Positions 32,870 to 45,280 of a stretch of 64,000 nt of DNA are shown piece by piece (within the stretch, counting starts at the first letter, position 1; the number at the start of each line of letters is the position of its first letter). The position numbers were made by a program, and so were the translations under genes. The notes beneath the pieces were generated by a model. The model searched no databases, was not told the origin of the DNA, and was given only the letters and a program-made list of their open reading frames with translations. Origin of the DNA: Laetiporus sulphureus 93-53 (taxonomy: Eukaryota > Basidiomycota > Agaricomycetes > Polyporales > Laetiporaceae); the NCBI RefSeq assembly GCF_001632365.1, contig NW_024468525.1, forward strand, positions 160,732 to 224,731, given 5' to 3'.

Positions 32870-34841
32870 ATGGCTCCAGCGACTATCTCCTTGAACTATT
32901 TCATCCTGAATCGATCTGCCAGATCTGCGAAAGTGAAAGTTCGCCTTACGCAGAACCTTCATGATGTCAGAACAGCGGTTTATGACAAGAAGAGAGGGTT
33001 CTTTGCAGGCGTCGGCTATTGACGTATATGCAGTGCGTTGTTTCCCACTCTCGCAATCACTGCATTGTTCATGCGAGGATCAGCCTTGCAATCTTGCGGT
33101 GAAGCCTCGCGATACCCTGTACGATCGTTCCAAAGAAAGCTTGGCGTCCTTGCAGCCCGTCGAGCTAGACGAACTGGTTAAGGACCAGATTATGAAAGGG
33201 GAGCCTTTAGACAAGAGCTTGATTCATCTTGTCTTCATTGATCGTTTAATCCGTGAGTTGTTGTTACTGCTCAAATGCTCACGAACTGATGAATATGATC
33301 TCAGAGCCACTGGCCACAAGTAAGATGGCGAGTAAGTTTGCTCATCACTATTTCAACCCATTTGCTCAACTCGTGCCCTCAGGCACGAAGCGGAAGCGAC
33401 CTGATGATCCAAATTCTGATGAATTTCAACGCGCCAAGATTTTGAAGCAGGCGCCACTGGAAGCCCTATCGTATATCGGCACACCCGCTTTCTGGCAATG
33501 CTCACTGGCATGGGAGACTCAGAGCACCGTGTTCGACTTCAACCGTCCTTCTTCTCCAGACAGCATCCCGGTCACTTTGCTCCTTCTTGTATTCGGTCAT
33601 TTTGATGACGAATTCCGTGAACCGAGCCCACTCACAAAGGACGATTACATATTCGCAGACCAACTACGGAGTTCGATGAACAAGTTTTACTCATCACAAT
33701 CTGCTCGTGCGGTCACACTCCGAGACCAGATGTCGAGATACATCGGCATCCAGATGGAGGCATCACACCTACCATTCAGCGGAACGACCTTGACCACAGA
33801 TGGGCATCATTGTGTAAATGGCTTCTGCTCGACTATGCAGAACGTTGAAATAGAACTTGCTAGTGGACATGCCGAGCCATATCTCCAGTCTGGCGCTTAC
33901 TACCTCAATCTCATTCGTACTGTTGAGGACCGTAGAGCGGGCACAGTGCTGCCATGCATCATACTTTACGCAGCCGGTGAGTATCTCAAAGACTGCGATT
34001 TAATGAGTTGTTGATGACCTTGATGATACAAAGGACCACACATTGGTTTCTCTGGTGCGGCTTTCTCACGCAAGATACGTCAAGATGTGCTCACCCCACT
34101 GCTCGGCACGGACTTCCACCATTGTGACGAAGACGCATTCTGTATACTCGTACACGCGCTGCGTGCCTACAAGAATGCCGTGATCGCATTGGAGCACTAC
34201 TATGCAGTTGACTTGCCGCTCATTCAAGCTCGTCCACCCGCAAAGATGCCACAGCTATTGTTTCCCTATCCGATGGCATACCACGACACGAATGGTCGCG
34301 AGGTCGGCTTCAAGTACATTGAGCCAATGGACACCGGAACATTAATCTTTCGCGGTGTTACCGATCATGACAGCCGGCCCATCGTAATCAAATTCACCCA
34401 CCGATATTCGAAGGTTGTCCACGACTGGTGTGCAGATCACCTGTGTGCACCAAAGCTGCTCGCCTGCGAGCGGATTCCAGGGCGATGGTTCATGGTGGTG
34501 ATGGAATCGGTTCCTCTGCATGAGTACTGCAATTTGTCTAGACAGCGCTATCTCCTTTCTCATGAGCAAATGCAACACGTCCGGGAGAATGTGGAGAAAT
34601 TTGTTTCTAAATTGTGGGAAGCCAATTTCGTACACGGTGATCTGCGGGATGCCAATATCCTAGTGAATGCAGACGGTACAGACTTCAAAGTAGTGGATTT
34701 CGACTGGTCTGGAGCGATTGGTGAAGCGCGGTACCCTTCCAATATGAACACAGTCACAGTGCGTCGCCCACAAGGTGCCTTCCTGGAGGCCTCATCACGG
34801 CAGAGCACGAACAAGAAATGCTACAGTTTATGTTCGAGTGA
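32870..34841 (+). CDS. Crinkler-like protein with kinase-like C-terminal domain, frame interrupted
   Basis: The N-terminal part resembles the ubiquitin-like header of Crinkler (CRN) proteins: MAPATISLNYFILNRSARSA, then KVRLTQNLHDVRTAV. The frame then shifts near 32990 to AIDVYAVRCFPLSQ and LDELVKDQIMKGEPLDKSLI. Exons 33305-33331, 33383-33976 and 34034 onward carry a nuclear-localisation-like TKRKRPDD and a long conserved body. A protein-kinase-like fold follows, with IVIKFTHRYS, HGDLRDANILV (catalytic loop HGD) and KVVDFDWSGAIGEARYP (DFD in place of DFG). Close to the end the homologous tail (GLITAEHEQEMLQFMFE, stop 34839-34841) lies in a different frame from the kinase core. Two frame breaks that I cannot explain by normal-sized introns suggest a decaying gene, a sequence error, or missed splicing. 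Confidence 0.6.
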
Positions 34842-35248
34842 CGTAGCCAGATTAGGACACTATAGACGTTGTGTCCACCTCGCAAGGACATATGTACCCT
34901 CGCATCTCACCACTACAGAAAGGAGTTTTCAATATGCATGCCCCCCGTCTTCCATTCAGCACTCAATGTACAAAATGTTTGTCTTACGTAGTTATTCACA
35001 TACCGATTCGCCCGTCTCGGGCAGGCCTCAATATATTTGCACTCTTATTTTATCGACCGATGGACGATTTTCTCTTCTCCTGTCAAAAACGCAGAACAGA
35101 ATCCCCATGAAAAGTGTGCAGGTGCATACATTCCGACGCCATCGCTGTTGATGAGGCAAAGAGCGGTGAACTTAAGAAGAAGGGTTGGATACGGATGTGT
35201 GAGTCATTTGCGCCAGAACGTGCCTTGAGCACATGAAGTTGCTGCTTT

Positions 35249-36201
35249 TCATCCCTCGTCCATCGCTTCGATGCCCGCATTTTTCCACCAGGAGACCGGA
35301 CCCAAGCCCTGCTCTGCTATAGAGCACTATATGGACGTCAATGTAACGTCAACATGCATCACAATACACAACGCACAGTGATGGTATATGGCGGTCTCCG
35401 AGGCTCAGCCGGCACCTGCTGCACGCCCTCCGTCGCCTTCGGCGGCCCAGGTTCGTCATCGTAGAACTCGTCGGACTCGACGCGTACGCGGACTACCTCG
35501 CCTGCATCGATGTACATGCGGTCGGCCGTGGGGGAGTCGAGCAGTTCATGTGTGGACTTGGCTTCCGAACCTGGAAGCCAGAAGTGTGCTCGTTCATTTG
35601 GATCGCTGAAACACACCGGCGACAAGGGATTAGAGAGCTGTGTTAGCTGGAGAATGTGCCACTCACAATGCACAAGGTTCGGGAAGGAATATTAAAGGAA
35701 TATACATGTCATCGAAGAACCCGACAGTCACTGACACAAAGGCATCAGCGGCATATTTCTCTGTAAGGCCTCATGACGCTCACAGCGGATGCCGTCTTCG
35801 TCTGAAGATTTGACTTTCGCGAGGATGACCTCGGATGGAAACGGGCGAAAAACGGTTAGACGGAAGACCACTACGTATTACGTAAAAAAAGCAGCTATAA
35901 GTCAACAGCTGCGAACAGATATGTATTGGACGCACCCTTATACCACAAGAACCCATCTCCGTACCTCACCTTCCCCTCGCCGACTTCCGCGAGGTCAAAC
36001 ACGCATACGCACAGCCCGACATCGTGCAGCACGCGATTGGAGTACTTTTTGTTGAGCTCATTCGTTATGGCCTGTTGTGGTGGCGCGGCGAAATGCGATG
36101 GGTGTACCGCGACGGTATCCTACGCGAACAGCTGGTGAGTCCTGTTGCACGAAGAGAGTCAGAGTCCAGTATGGTACCTTGATTATCGAGAGTACAAACA
36201 T
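35249..36201 (-). CDS. RPC25: RNA polymerase III subunit RPC25/RPC8
   Basis: Six exons (36201-36178, 36119-35936, 35870-35784, 35730-35667, 35605-35377, 35326-35249) thread to 221 residues, close to the about 210 of known Rpc25. Blocks: MFVLSIIKDTVAVHPSHFAA, ELNKKYSNRVLHDVGLCVCV, GDGFLWYKVVFRLTVFRPF, SEVILAKVKSSDEDGIRLTV, GFFDDMYIP, RMYIDAGEVVRVRVESDEFY and CSIAEQGLGPVSWWKN. It is the Rpb7-like stalk subunit. With Rpc17 it forms the Pol III stalk needed for initiation at tRNA and 5S genes. Confidence 0.95.
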
Positions 36202-36516
36202 GTTCAGTATGAGCACAACACACAAGTACCCACAGCGGGCTATACATTCAAATTCTACGAAATCGAGTAGATTATGCTAGCGGGTGCGCATTGACAAGTG
36301 ATGGGCGGAAGCGAGCGTTGAACAGACGCTCACAGACAGTCCTAGTCAAGGCGTCGAGAATCTAATCTAATCTCTGGCGCTTAGATGTCGCGAATTCCGC
36401 TTGCAGAAATTTGGAGCGCCCGCTCGTGCCGAACGGTCACCTAACTCTCCACCTTTGCTTCCGTCTGCTCTGTCCTGCATATCTCTCCCGTCCGTAGTCC
36501 CCTCAGGGCGACGACC
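36202..36516. promoter_or_regulatory. Shared divergent promoter, RPC25 / mitochondrial carrier
   Basis: 315 bases between start codons on opposite strands. Pyrimidine-rich leader (ctctccacctttgcttcc) just before the carrier ATG. Confidence 0.55.
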
Positions 36517-37690
36517 ATGTCTGACACGCCACCAGACATAGTGGCGAGTCCGCCAAACACTGGCCTGCTCCCGTCAAAAGCATGGCAGCATTTTGTCGCC
36601 GGAGGGTAGGTCTATGTTATGCTTTCGAACGGATATTCAGTGCACTTATGGTTCTGTGGCTTCCATCTGTGGCACATGACGTGGACACTTCAAGCCTTGG
36701 CGGAATGTGCGGGGCCATCGTTACGAGCCCATTTGATGTAGTCAAGACGCGATTACAGTCCGACATGTTCAAAATGAAACAATCGTCTCTAGGTCTGGCT
36801 GCCAATGGTGTTGTTGTCACGCCTCACCGACCCAACATCCTCTGGCACTTTGTGGAGACTAGTAACATCATTCGGTGAGTTGGGGGGTACGAATTGCGCG
36901 CGTACCCAACCGCTAATGATCAACTACAGAGATATCTACAGAGAAGAGTCTTTCCAAGCATTGTTCAGAGGTCTTGGTCCTACGCTAGTGGGCGTAATCC
37001 CAGCGCGTTCTATCAATTTCTTCGTATATGGCAACGGCAAGCACGTCATCGCGACTCAATTCAATCACGGGCGGGAGAACTCGTACGTGCACCTCAGCGC
37101 AGCCGCGGTCGCGGGCATCGCGACTAGCACCGCGACAAATCCGATATGGGTAGTCAAGACGCGCTTACAACTCAGCCAGTCATCTGGACAACCTATCGTT
37201 GGTGGATCCTGGGAGACGATTAAGCAGATCTACCGAGGAGAGGGCATCCGTGGATTCTACAAGGGCTTGAGCGCGAGCTACCTAGGCGTCACTGAGGGCA
37301 CGATACAGTGGACACTCTATGAGCGGCTCAAGCTCCTCACAGCCGGCACGCAGGGCAAGGGGGGCGTGCAGGAGTGGTTAGGCATGCTGGGCAGTGCAGG
37401 AACTGCGAAATGTGTCGCCAGTCTGATTACGTACCCGCATGAGGTAGGTTTGCACACCACATTCGAATTTCATGTATTTTAAGACGGTGCAGGTCATACG
37501 AACACGACTTCGACAACCACTTGTTGATGGTAAGGTCAAATATCACGGCCTCATCCAGACGCTACGACTCGTCATTGCGGAGGAGGGCGTCCGTTCGCTA
37601 TATGGAGGGCTGAGCGCACACCTGATGCGCGTCATCCCTAATGCTGCGGTAATGTATTCTATTTATGAAGCCGCGCTTAGGTGGTCATAA
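36517..37690 (+). CDS. RIM2: Mitochondrial carrier, Rim2-like (pyrimidine nucleotide transporter)
   Basis: Four exons (36517-36605, 36695-36874, 36930-37443, 37493-37690) give 326 residues with three solute-carrier repeats. Carrier signatures: SPFDVVKTRLQS, NPIWVVKTRLQL and YPHEVIRTRLRQ. Rim2-specific context is strong: HFVAGGLGGMCGAIVTSPFD, ALFRGLGPTLVGVIPARSIN, YKGLSASYLGVTEGTIQW and GLSAHLMRVIPNAAVMY. The Trp in the second signature is a mark of the pyrimidine nucleotide/folate/FAD carrier branch. It probably exchanges pyrimidine nucleoside triphosphates across the inner mitochondrial membrane for mtDNA and RNA synthesis. Confidence 0.92.
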
Positions 37691-38437
37691 TCGAGCCCGT
37701 CGTCTCTCTTGGGTTGCGGCCGTCCGCGACTGGCGTCCTCCTTACCCGTATAATACTCTCGTTTACGACACCACGCATAGACCCATCCCCATTCACGCAT
37801 CTAGGTCGAAAAGTAATCCTACGTGATATGCACTATAATGCACACTTACATTCTTGTATGATACCCGTAGAGTCGTTATTTGAACGAAGGGCTTTAGCTC
37901 TGTGTAGTGCATTTCATGCCACCGCTCTCACAAAGGGCCTTTCTCTGGTCAGCACAATTTTATTACTAGGCACAACACTTAGACCTCAACAGGTATAAGC
38001 TAGACAACCAATGTAAGTAAAGTAGTATCAAAAGAGCACTGGAGACCTCGTTAACCAGCCTGAAACCGCGACGTAGTCAAGAAGCCGCCCTGTGCATTGA
38101 ACTTCAATAATTATACGAACAGGCAAAAAAAACCCACCGTTCAGGTAGGCGTGCAAATGGGGGGAGGGTGGAATGGAGCGGTTTATAAACAGTCCAAACA
38201 GGTTGAGAACACCAGAATGGCAACGATAGTTTGTGTAATCCAGCGAAAAGTAGGGACATGCGGGAGTATGCACAGAAGCTAGCTCTGCTCCCCGTAAGCA
38301 AAGGCGCGACTGAGAGCGCGTTACAGGAGAACAGTCACAAGCAAGTATCAAAACACAATACAGCATAGTGATTCAAAGCGAAGCGAGGAGGAACTTCCCG
38401 TTCTGTGCAAGGTCATACACACACCGATGAGTGCCGT
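37691..38437. other. Intergenic region between convergent genes
   Basis: 3' flanks of the carrier (plus) and the Ser/Thr-rich membrane protein (minus). No coding signal seen. Confidence 0.6.
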
Positions 38438-40853
38438 TCAAACGCCCGTGTAGGCATCTTTGTTACTGTGGGTATATACGTTCTCCGGACGCTGTACTCC
38501 ATTCTGCTCGACGGTGGCAGGGGCAGCCGGAGCATTCATGGAGACATCAGCAGCACTGTCCGGAGATGCAGTCGGTGCTGCAACAGGGACGACGTGTGCC
38601 TCGGGCGGCGGGGAGGGAAGGGCATAAAACGTGCCCAAGGGAGAGGGTTTCGGCGGGGCTGGGACTGTAAAACTGGCTTTCACAGGCGACACATTAGCCA
38701 CGGGAGAGAATGCGCGTTGCTGTACCTGGATCTCCGGAAGGCTCGGCGGCGTGGAGGCCACACGAGTGTACGCTTCGAAGTCGGGAAGAGGCAACGGCCC
38801 GAACGAGTCGCGCTTATGGGGGCTGTCCGGAGGGTCAAGCATGTCGCCGTCATGAGCTGACGAGGAGTGGACGTATACATCCTGTACCGCCGCGGTATCC
38901 GCAAATGGCGACTCGCGTGGCGTAGTCGGCTGAGAGGGCAGTTGCTTGTCATTTGAAGCAGCGGACAGTGCCGAATTACGCGCGACAGCTCCACTCTGCA
39001 AGCTAAGCGGCAGGTTTTGGATGACGATCTTGTCGTTGGAGGGAGTCGCAGTGTACGCCGGGGCGGGAGAGGGGATGTTCAACTGACGAGAGATCTCCGA
39101 ATATTGAGCAGCCTGGAAAGGGGACACACTGGAGCGGCTCAGATCAACATATTGCGCATCGCCCGCAGCATCCACAGCGCCGTTGCCGTTGTTGGACTGA
39201 CGAGCGAGGAGTTGAGCAGCCCCAGCAGACAGCCGTCGAGCCACGAGCTCCGCCGCAAGATCAGAAGGTTGACGATACAGATTCTGTGCACCCTCAATGA
39301 GCTGGCCGTCGAGGCTCTGATCGCTACCGAGGGAAGTTTGGCGGGCGAGACTCTGTACTGGACCGCTGGATGGCTGGAGCGACAAGTTCTGGACGGGACC
39401 GGCGGACGGCTGACGCGATACATGCTGACCGTTGGAGAGCTGAGCGCCGGAATACTGACCGTTAAGGTATTGTCCGTTAGACTGCTGGCGACTGAGCATC
39501 TGGCTTTGGGCATTGTACGCGTAATCGTACGGCGAGCCGTCGCCAATCGGTCCAGCTGGCAGTTGTCCATAGGGTGCTATGAATGGGTTGCCCATTGCTC
39601 GCTGTTCCTGACCAGGGGCAGCTGACACATATTGACCGGGAGGATAGGACGGCTGGCTCGGATAGTAGTGGTTGTGGTACGCGTCTGGAGTGCCGTACCC
39701 TTGGTAACCGAAGGTCGGAGGGGCGCTATTGACGGTCTGTTCCACCATCATCGAGGGAGTGGTAGGGCTGTGACCATCGTCGCTGTGTCCACGGTTAAGT
39801 GATCCCGAGCGGGATGGCATCCCTTCATCGGGGAGGATGATCGACTGTCGTCTGAAAGCTGCAGCGTTCCAATCCTCAATCCCTTCTTCCTTGCGCCCAT
39901 GAGAACGGCGCTGTGTGAAAATGATGAAAATACATCAGTAATGCGCACGTTGAAACACGAGACTCAGCATACCCAGAAGTACACGACGGCAAACAATATC
40001 CCAACAACTCCCACAAGGGCGGCGATGACACCACCGACAACTGCTCCAACGCTCACACTGGAGGATGAAGTGGCAGATGCACTTGCGGCAGCGCTTGAGA
40101 TACTAGCTGATGCGATACCCGTGACTCCCGCTCCCACGGACGAGGTCAAATAAGCAGTAGACATTGCTATCGTCGTCGAAGGGAGGGTAGATGCCGTTTG
40201 AGAGACGCTCTCCAAGGCATTGTTCGTGCTTGCTGCAACGGCAGAAGAGGTAGTCGAAGAAGCAGAGGTTGAACTGGATGAAGAAGCTGACGACGATGAC
40301 TGAACATTAGATGACGTGGAGGAAGCTGAGGAGGAAGCCGCTGAAGACGGCGTCGAAATCGGTGACGAGCTGGTCGAGTCAGATTTGGCAGTGGACGAAA
40401 TCGTTTGCGACGTGGCACTGGACGAGGTTTTGCTAGTCGTACTACTACTCGTGGAGTGCGTTGACGAAGATAATGCGGTCGTCGACGTAGCTGAATTAAA
40501 TGTGTTAACAATAGTTGACTAGCCAGTCCCTGGAGGCTTCATGTGGACATCACAAACAAGACAAGATGGTAATCCACAACTTCCCAATTCTGCTGCAATA
40601 AACTGCGCAAAATGCATGACAGCCAACCACGGCTACACGGAACGACCACGGCAATTGCGCAGTCACATATGTCCTCCACACACCGCAATCATGAGATTGA
40701 TTTGCACTTACCGGAGGAACTGTGATCCGTCGCAGACTCGGCGGCAGAGCTGAGCTGTGAAGTCGCAACCGACAAGACAGATCCTACTATGTCTCGCTCA
40801 GCTAGGCGGCGGTGCAGCCCTCGTCTGTTTGCGTAGAACGTGGTGTCAGACAT
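38438..40853 (-). CDS. Ser/Thr-rich single-pass surface protein with Gln/Ser-rich cytoplasmic tail
   Basis: Exons 40853-40712, 40490-39973 and 39910-38438 give 710 residues. A 221-nt first intron could hide a small exon. The start region is MSDTTFYANRRGLHRRLAER and shows no classical signal peptide. A very Ser/Thr/Ala-rich ectodomain follows, expected to be heavily O-mannosylated, then a transmembrane helix (VGAVVGGVIAALVGVVGILF) ending at YFW right at an intron, then RRSHGRKEEGIEDWN. The tail of about 490 residues has repeated short motifs (SNGQYLNGQYSGAQLSNGQ, LARQTS, YRQPSD) and proline-rich segments. The layout recalls fungal cell-wall stress sensors (Wsc/Mid2-like), but no WSC domain is present, so the role is only an inference. 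Confidence 0.78.
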
Positions 40854-42371
40854 TTTGTGTGCTGCTGCGTACTTTCCAAAGGAGGGTCGTATAAAAGGAG
40901 AGTGGGCTTCCCGCAGGAAGAAAGAGCGACTCGACGCCAGTCACAGCAAGGACGATGGGAACGAGGCCAGAGATGAGCAACATTTCCTGATGGTCCCTTG
41001 CACTTATCTGAATAATAATAATGTAAGCTTACATAAAGGATAACCCAGTTTTCCCAGTTTCGTCCACTTCGTTGATCAGAGACTCCTCGGTTTTTAGACA
41101 TCAAAGCATCACCTTCCATGGGAAACCAGTTCCTGGTGTACAAAAGTTTGTCAATAAAAGCAGTTGGCGCAAACCAACGCCGAAGAACGGTGCAAAAAGC
41201 TTGATAGGAAAGGCTATTGAATTACTCACCTTTCCTGTAATGAGAATCGGTAACTTCTTTGCTGTGCAGCGTTATTCTTTGAATACAGCCTAGGCCTGTC
41301 AGTTAAATTTTTGGTTGTTCGTGTTCCAGGTGTCCGCGAGGATGGTCTAGGAATATCAATCATACTCATCCTTTCACGCAATACCACTCGGCACGGTTGT
41401 CATGCGACAAGTTGAGCTTTTGGTACAGGCGACGTTAACCTTCAAGCATGAAGTTGGCAAGAATGAGGCTGCAAATGCTAATCGGATCCCTACTAGTAGC
41501 TACGGTGGCCACAGAGCTCAATCAGGAAGCTATTTCGCCCGGCAGGCGATCCACATGACAGCGCGCCTTGTACTCAACAACACGGAGGTGGTATCGAGCG
41601 CGTTTATACGTTCCGTCGCGCTGCAGAGATGTAATATAGAGCTACGTTCGCATAAGTAATACACACCGCATGTTCCGCTACTGTGATTGAGTTTTCGTGT
41701 CATTTGGAACCGGCGCCCGGCGCCTCTGCAACCAAGTCAGGAAGCTGTTTCGCCCGGCAGGCGATCCACGTGGACTTGCCGTACAAGTTTGGTTTTTCTT
41801 CGCGTCGTGTCCCCATGCTGCAAACGATCGCTTCACTGAACACTCCGAATGATGGATCAATAGTTTCGAATAACTAATGATGCGTTTCTTAACATGTCAG
41901 CTGGCCAGAGAATTCCATCAGATGCCTCCCGTCTACCCGCCTCCCGCCGTCAATATTGAAGTTCAATGATGACTTGAACATGCATATGTCCGCTCGTTGC
42001 CATGACCGGATCCTCAACCTCTCTCTTGTCGACGCGCAGCATGTTGGATTGCCCGGGAGCTTTGCAGTGAGCGGCGCCCTGTTAATCAACCTCCCGTCAC
42101 TGATTCCTGATTCCTAACCAATGACCGTGAACTTCAGGCAATACTGCATCCGTTCCAAGTACAGTATTCTCATCATGAACGCCGGTCCGAGTCTGTCTGT
42201 TCCTTCTCATCCTCTCACGGTTGTCATGGCACAGTAATTCGAGGAGATTGGGCGGCAGAAGTATTTCAAGAGCTGTGCTTCCCTCATTCACAGCATGGAA
42301 CCCTCGTGGATGGGTTTGCCTCTGCTCGCCCTCTTCCGCGCCTCTCTGGCACAGCATACGTATCACTGCAC
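40854..42371. other. Intergenic region with a short direct repeat
   Basis: No gene supported. Contains two copies (about 41521-41555 and 41736-41773) of tcaggaagct(a/g)tttcgcccg followed by gcaggcgatccac. Confidence 0.5.
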
Positions 42372-43312
42372 ATGCGGCTGGGTGCTCTCCTACGTTGTCT
42401 GGCGCCGTCCCTGCTTGGACTGTGGGGTATTGGCGCTGCTCAGTATAACGTGACTTTGAACGTGACTGCTTCGGAGATAGTCTACAGTCCACCCGCATGC
42501 AACGCCTCGTCCAAGGCCTGCGAGAGCGCATGGTGAGCTCATCAGTACAGTTGGAAGTTGCACAACTGGCTGACCCAGTCGCTTGGCTATGGCGCTTGAA
42601 GGCAGATCATAACGTTGCCCGGCGTGACTCCGACTTCGGACTTTGTGTCCACTAGTGGGCCAACAAATGGCAGTGGGAATATAATTCCTCAATTGTTCCT
42701 TGACTTCAGAGGTACTGCAATTTCACAAGATTTGAAGCGCCCTACATTTGTGGTCAAACGTACTCATGGAGCTTATAGGCACCGCTCTTCACATATATAC
42801 ATCCTCACGATCAAATGCAACCGCCAACATCACTTTATCTACAGAGGATCCAACAATATCGATCACCACAGCAGTGAACACGTCTGCGGGGCTCATTTCT
42901 GTCATCGGTTTACCTGAAGGCCAAACTACAACTTTAACCATAACATATACCGCCACCAATGAATCTGCTTTGTTGGATATCTTGAACATAACGATAATCA
43001 CGCCTTATAACGAGTACGATAAATTCTTCGCTGGACGTCGGTCAGTGAGTCCTGATGTTGTTGCGCAGCACATCGGTTTTCCCTACGACTACGCTTCCGC
43101 CTTCAACGAGTATCCCTTCATTTTCGCCAACGGTATCTGTCGGTCCTGCCCAGCAAGCCGTCAAAAGGTCTCAGACAGCAAGTGACATCGTTGCGGAGGT
43201 ATTAGGGGCATTGCTCGGCCTTGTGCTTGGAGTCTTGGGGGCAATGGGCATCGGCTACTACAGAAGAAAGCATCGACGATCCACTCCCAGCGGCACCATA
43301 CAGGCTACCTAA
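42372..43312 (+). CDS. Secreted-type single-pass membrane protein, unknown function
   Basis: Exons 42372-42532, 42602-42711, 42779-43013 and 43069-43312 give 249 residues. Residues 1-23 form a signal peptide (MRLGALLRCLAPSLLGLWGIGA). The ectodomain begins QYNVTLNVTASEIVYSPPAC with two Cys (PPACNASSKACES), is rich in Thr/Asn-x-Thr sites (NVT, NIT, NST-like) and contains GLPEGQTTTLTITYTATNES. A transmembrane helix at about 211-231 (VLGALLGLVLGVLGAMGIGY) is followed by basic YYRRKHRR. This is typical of a small basidiomycete family with an N-terminal beta-sandwich-like ectodomain and a C-terminal anchor. Function unknown. Confidence 0.8.
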
Positions 43313-43412
43313 GGTACAACAGCATTTATGTCTATCACCAGTAACTTGCGGATATTCTTAGGATCTAAATGTATGTAACTCCAGCGAAACCAGAACCTGC
43401 GCAGTGCCTCAT

Positions 43413-44880
43413 TTATGTGTTCTCCATCTGCCAAAAGTCGGTCCAAGGCACCATCTGCCTGTACTCTACCTGCTTCGTGCCTCTAATAATGTCCTGTGCC
43501 TGGATGAGCCGGAGCTCGCGACCGCGCATTCGCCTAATTTTCCTGTCGGGTTTGCTCGCGTCGAGTTCATCGTCTGTCGGCAGGCGGTCCTCCTCCGGCA
43601 GCGTCACAGCATGTTCGTGCGTCAGCGTGAGGATCGCGTGAGTCTTTGTGAGCGCCTGTGAGACGGCGCGTGAGAGCGGCGTCTCCGTCTCTGAGGTAGC
43701 TGTCAGGTGCGGGGCAGTGATGGAGGATGAAGGCTTGAAGTGGCCGAGGAGGAGCGCAGAAAAGAGATCGCCGACGCCGGAGAAGTAGCCTGGAATGCAT
43801 GGAATGCATTGCGCGTGGACTGTGGCTGACCAGTTTCCGTCCTCCGTACGTCCGGGTTCTGAGCTCTTTACTGAGGACGCGATGCATACGAGAAAGTCTG
43901 AGTCGCGTGACTCGAGGCCTGGACGAATGTAGGAAGGCAGCGCAGACGTGAGCCAGCTCTGGAGGGGTATAGAACTGACAACGACGTTGGGAACGTGGTA
44001 TTTTGTATGGAGGACTTGGATCGCACGACGCAAAGTGTTCATGTCGGATATCCGTATATCTGTCAAAACCCTGATGACAGATGGTGAGATAATCCTGACC
44101 AAGATGTGTTACTGTGTATACGCACTCTACTTCGAACCAGTTGGGCGTGATGATTGTGGCATGTTGCAGGGCTTCTCGATATACTGGTATCGTATCTGGT
44201 GCGACGTACAGCTTTCCCGAATCTCCTAGCACGGCTGTGGCAAGTTGAGTTCCATGACATACTATACAATATTTCATTTTACAACCCGGGCGAGACAATG
44301 GGGTCTAATGGAGTAGACACTTTCCACATTGACTTGTCCGTGCTGCTGACACAAGAAATTCACATACGATCAAGAAGGTATATCAAGTTGGTGTTATTTG
44401 CCCGCATCTTGGCCGCGAGTTCTTTGACAGTGGACAGGGCCTCAGCGCCCGGAATATAGCCTACTCGACGGTTAAAAATATCAACAACGATCACTTGGGT
44501 TGGACTACCTGTGAGAAGTCTTTCGGATAGTAATAGACCATTTTGTTCCATTAACTGAAAAATTGCAGCGAGTTCTGCAGCGCTTGTTCTCGACCCACCA
44601 AATCGCCCATAGCCTGTAAGAAGACGACGGCTCCAAGTGAGACTAGTGTAGCCATCAGGTTGCAACTAACAAGACACACCAGAGTGGTTGGAGAAGTTTA
44701 CAGTGTTCACGACCTGGAAACACGTGAGACTCAACAACGTGCATGTATTCCGAGGTTCATACGTACGTCAACGTCGTATCCTAGACATTGCAGAGGAAAT
44801 ACTGCAGCCTTCCCTCCTACATAGCCAAATGTGACGTGCGATTGAATGCTCAACACTCTCCCGGAATCTGTTTGCGACAT
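43413..44880 (-). CDS. Pyridoxal kinase (PdxK/Bud16-like)
   Basis: Phosphorylates pyridoxal, pyridoxine or pyridoxamine with ATP to make the B6 cofactor. The start at 44880 gives [20 protein letters not shown] then [19 protein letters not shown], the N-terminal substrate-binding block. Further exons read [65 protein letters not shown] and, in the last exon, [16 protein letters not shown], which is the GxGD ATP/anion-hole motif with the catalytic Asp. The C-terminus is about [20 protein letters not shown] to a stop at 43413. Several short introns are present; the small ones near 44700 were not all resolved. An insert rich in Glu/Asp ([13 protein letters not shown]) lies before the end. Confidence 0.9.
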
Positions 44881-45280
44881 TGTTTGCGAGATTTGCGTAT
44901 CCCGGTGGCGGAGAGTGATTGCGCTTCTGGAACTTGAGAAGCGCTCGCGGTCTGACTCAACGTTCTCCCCGATCAATCGGACCACCAATTTGATACAACA
45001 TCCACACGTGCCGCTCAGGGTAACTTTCACTGTGTCACCGACAAAGCTACCGTAACCTTGCATCCAGTAGGTCCATGTTCTGTACATATTGATATTATTT
45101 TTTCAGGTGCGAAATATGCACAGTGTAGATGCATCTCATTTATTTAACCACAAGATGATTCGAGCAACATGGCAAAGCGCGTTAGAGACCTGCGAAACGA
45201 CCTCCATCCTCTTCTACTGCAAGTCATATATGAATCTATGTGCGAGGATTCTGCTGCATTCTAAGCAGCGACGCAAGAAA

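Noticed and set aside
34842..35151. C-terminal extension of the Crinkler/kinase-like protein
   Set aside because: The frame stays open, but the residues are unlike the family, while the expected tail is in another frame ending at 34841.
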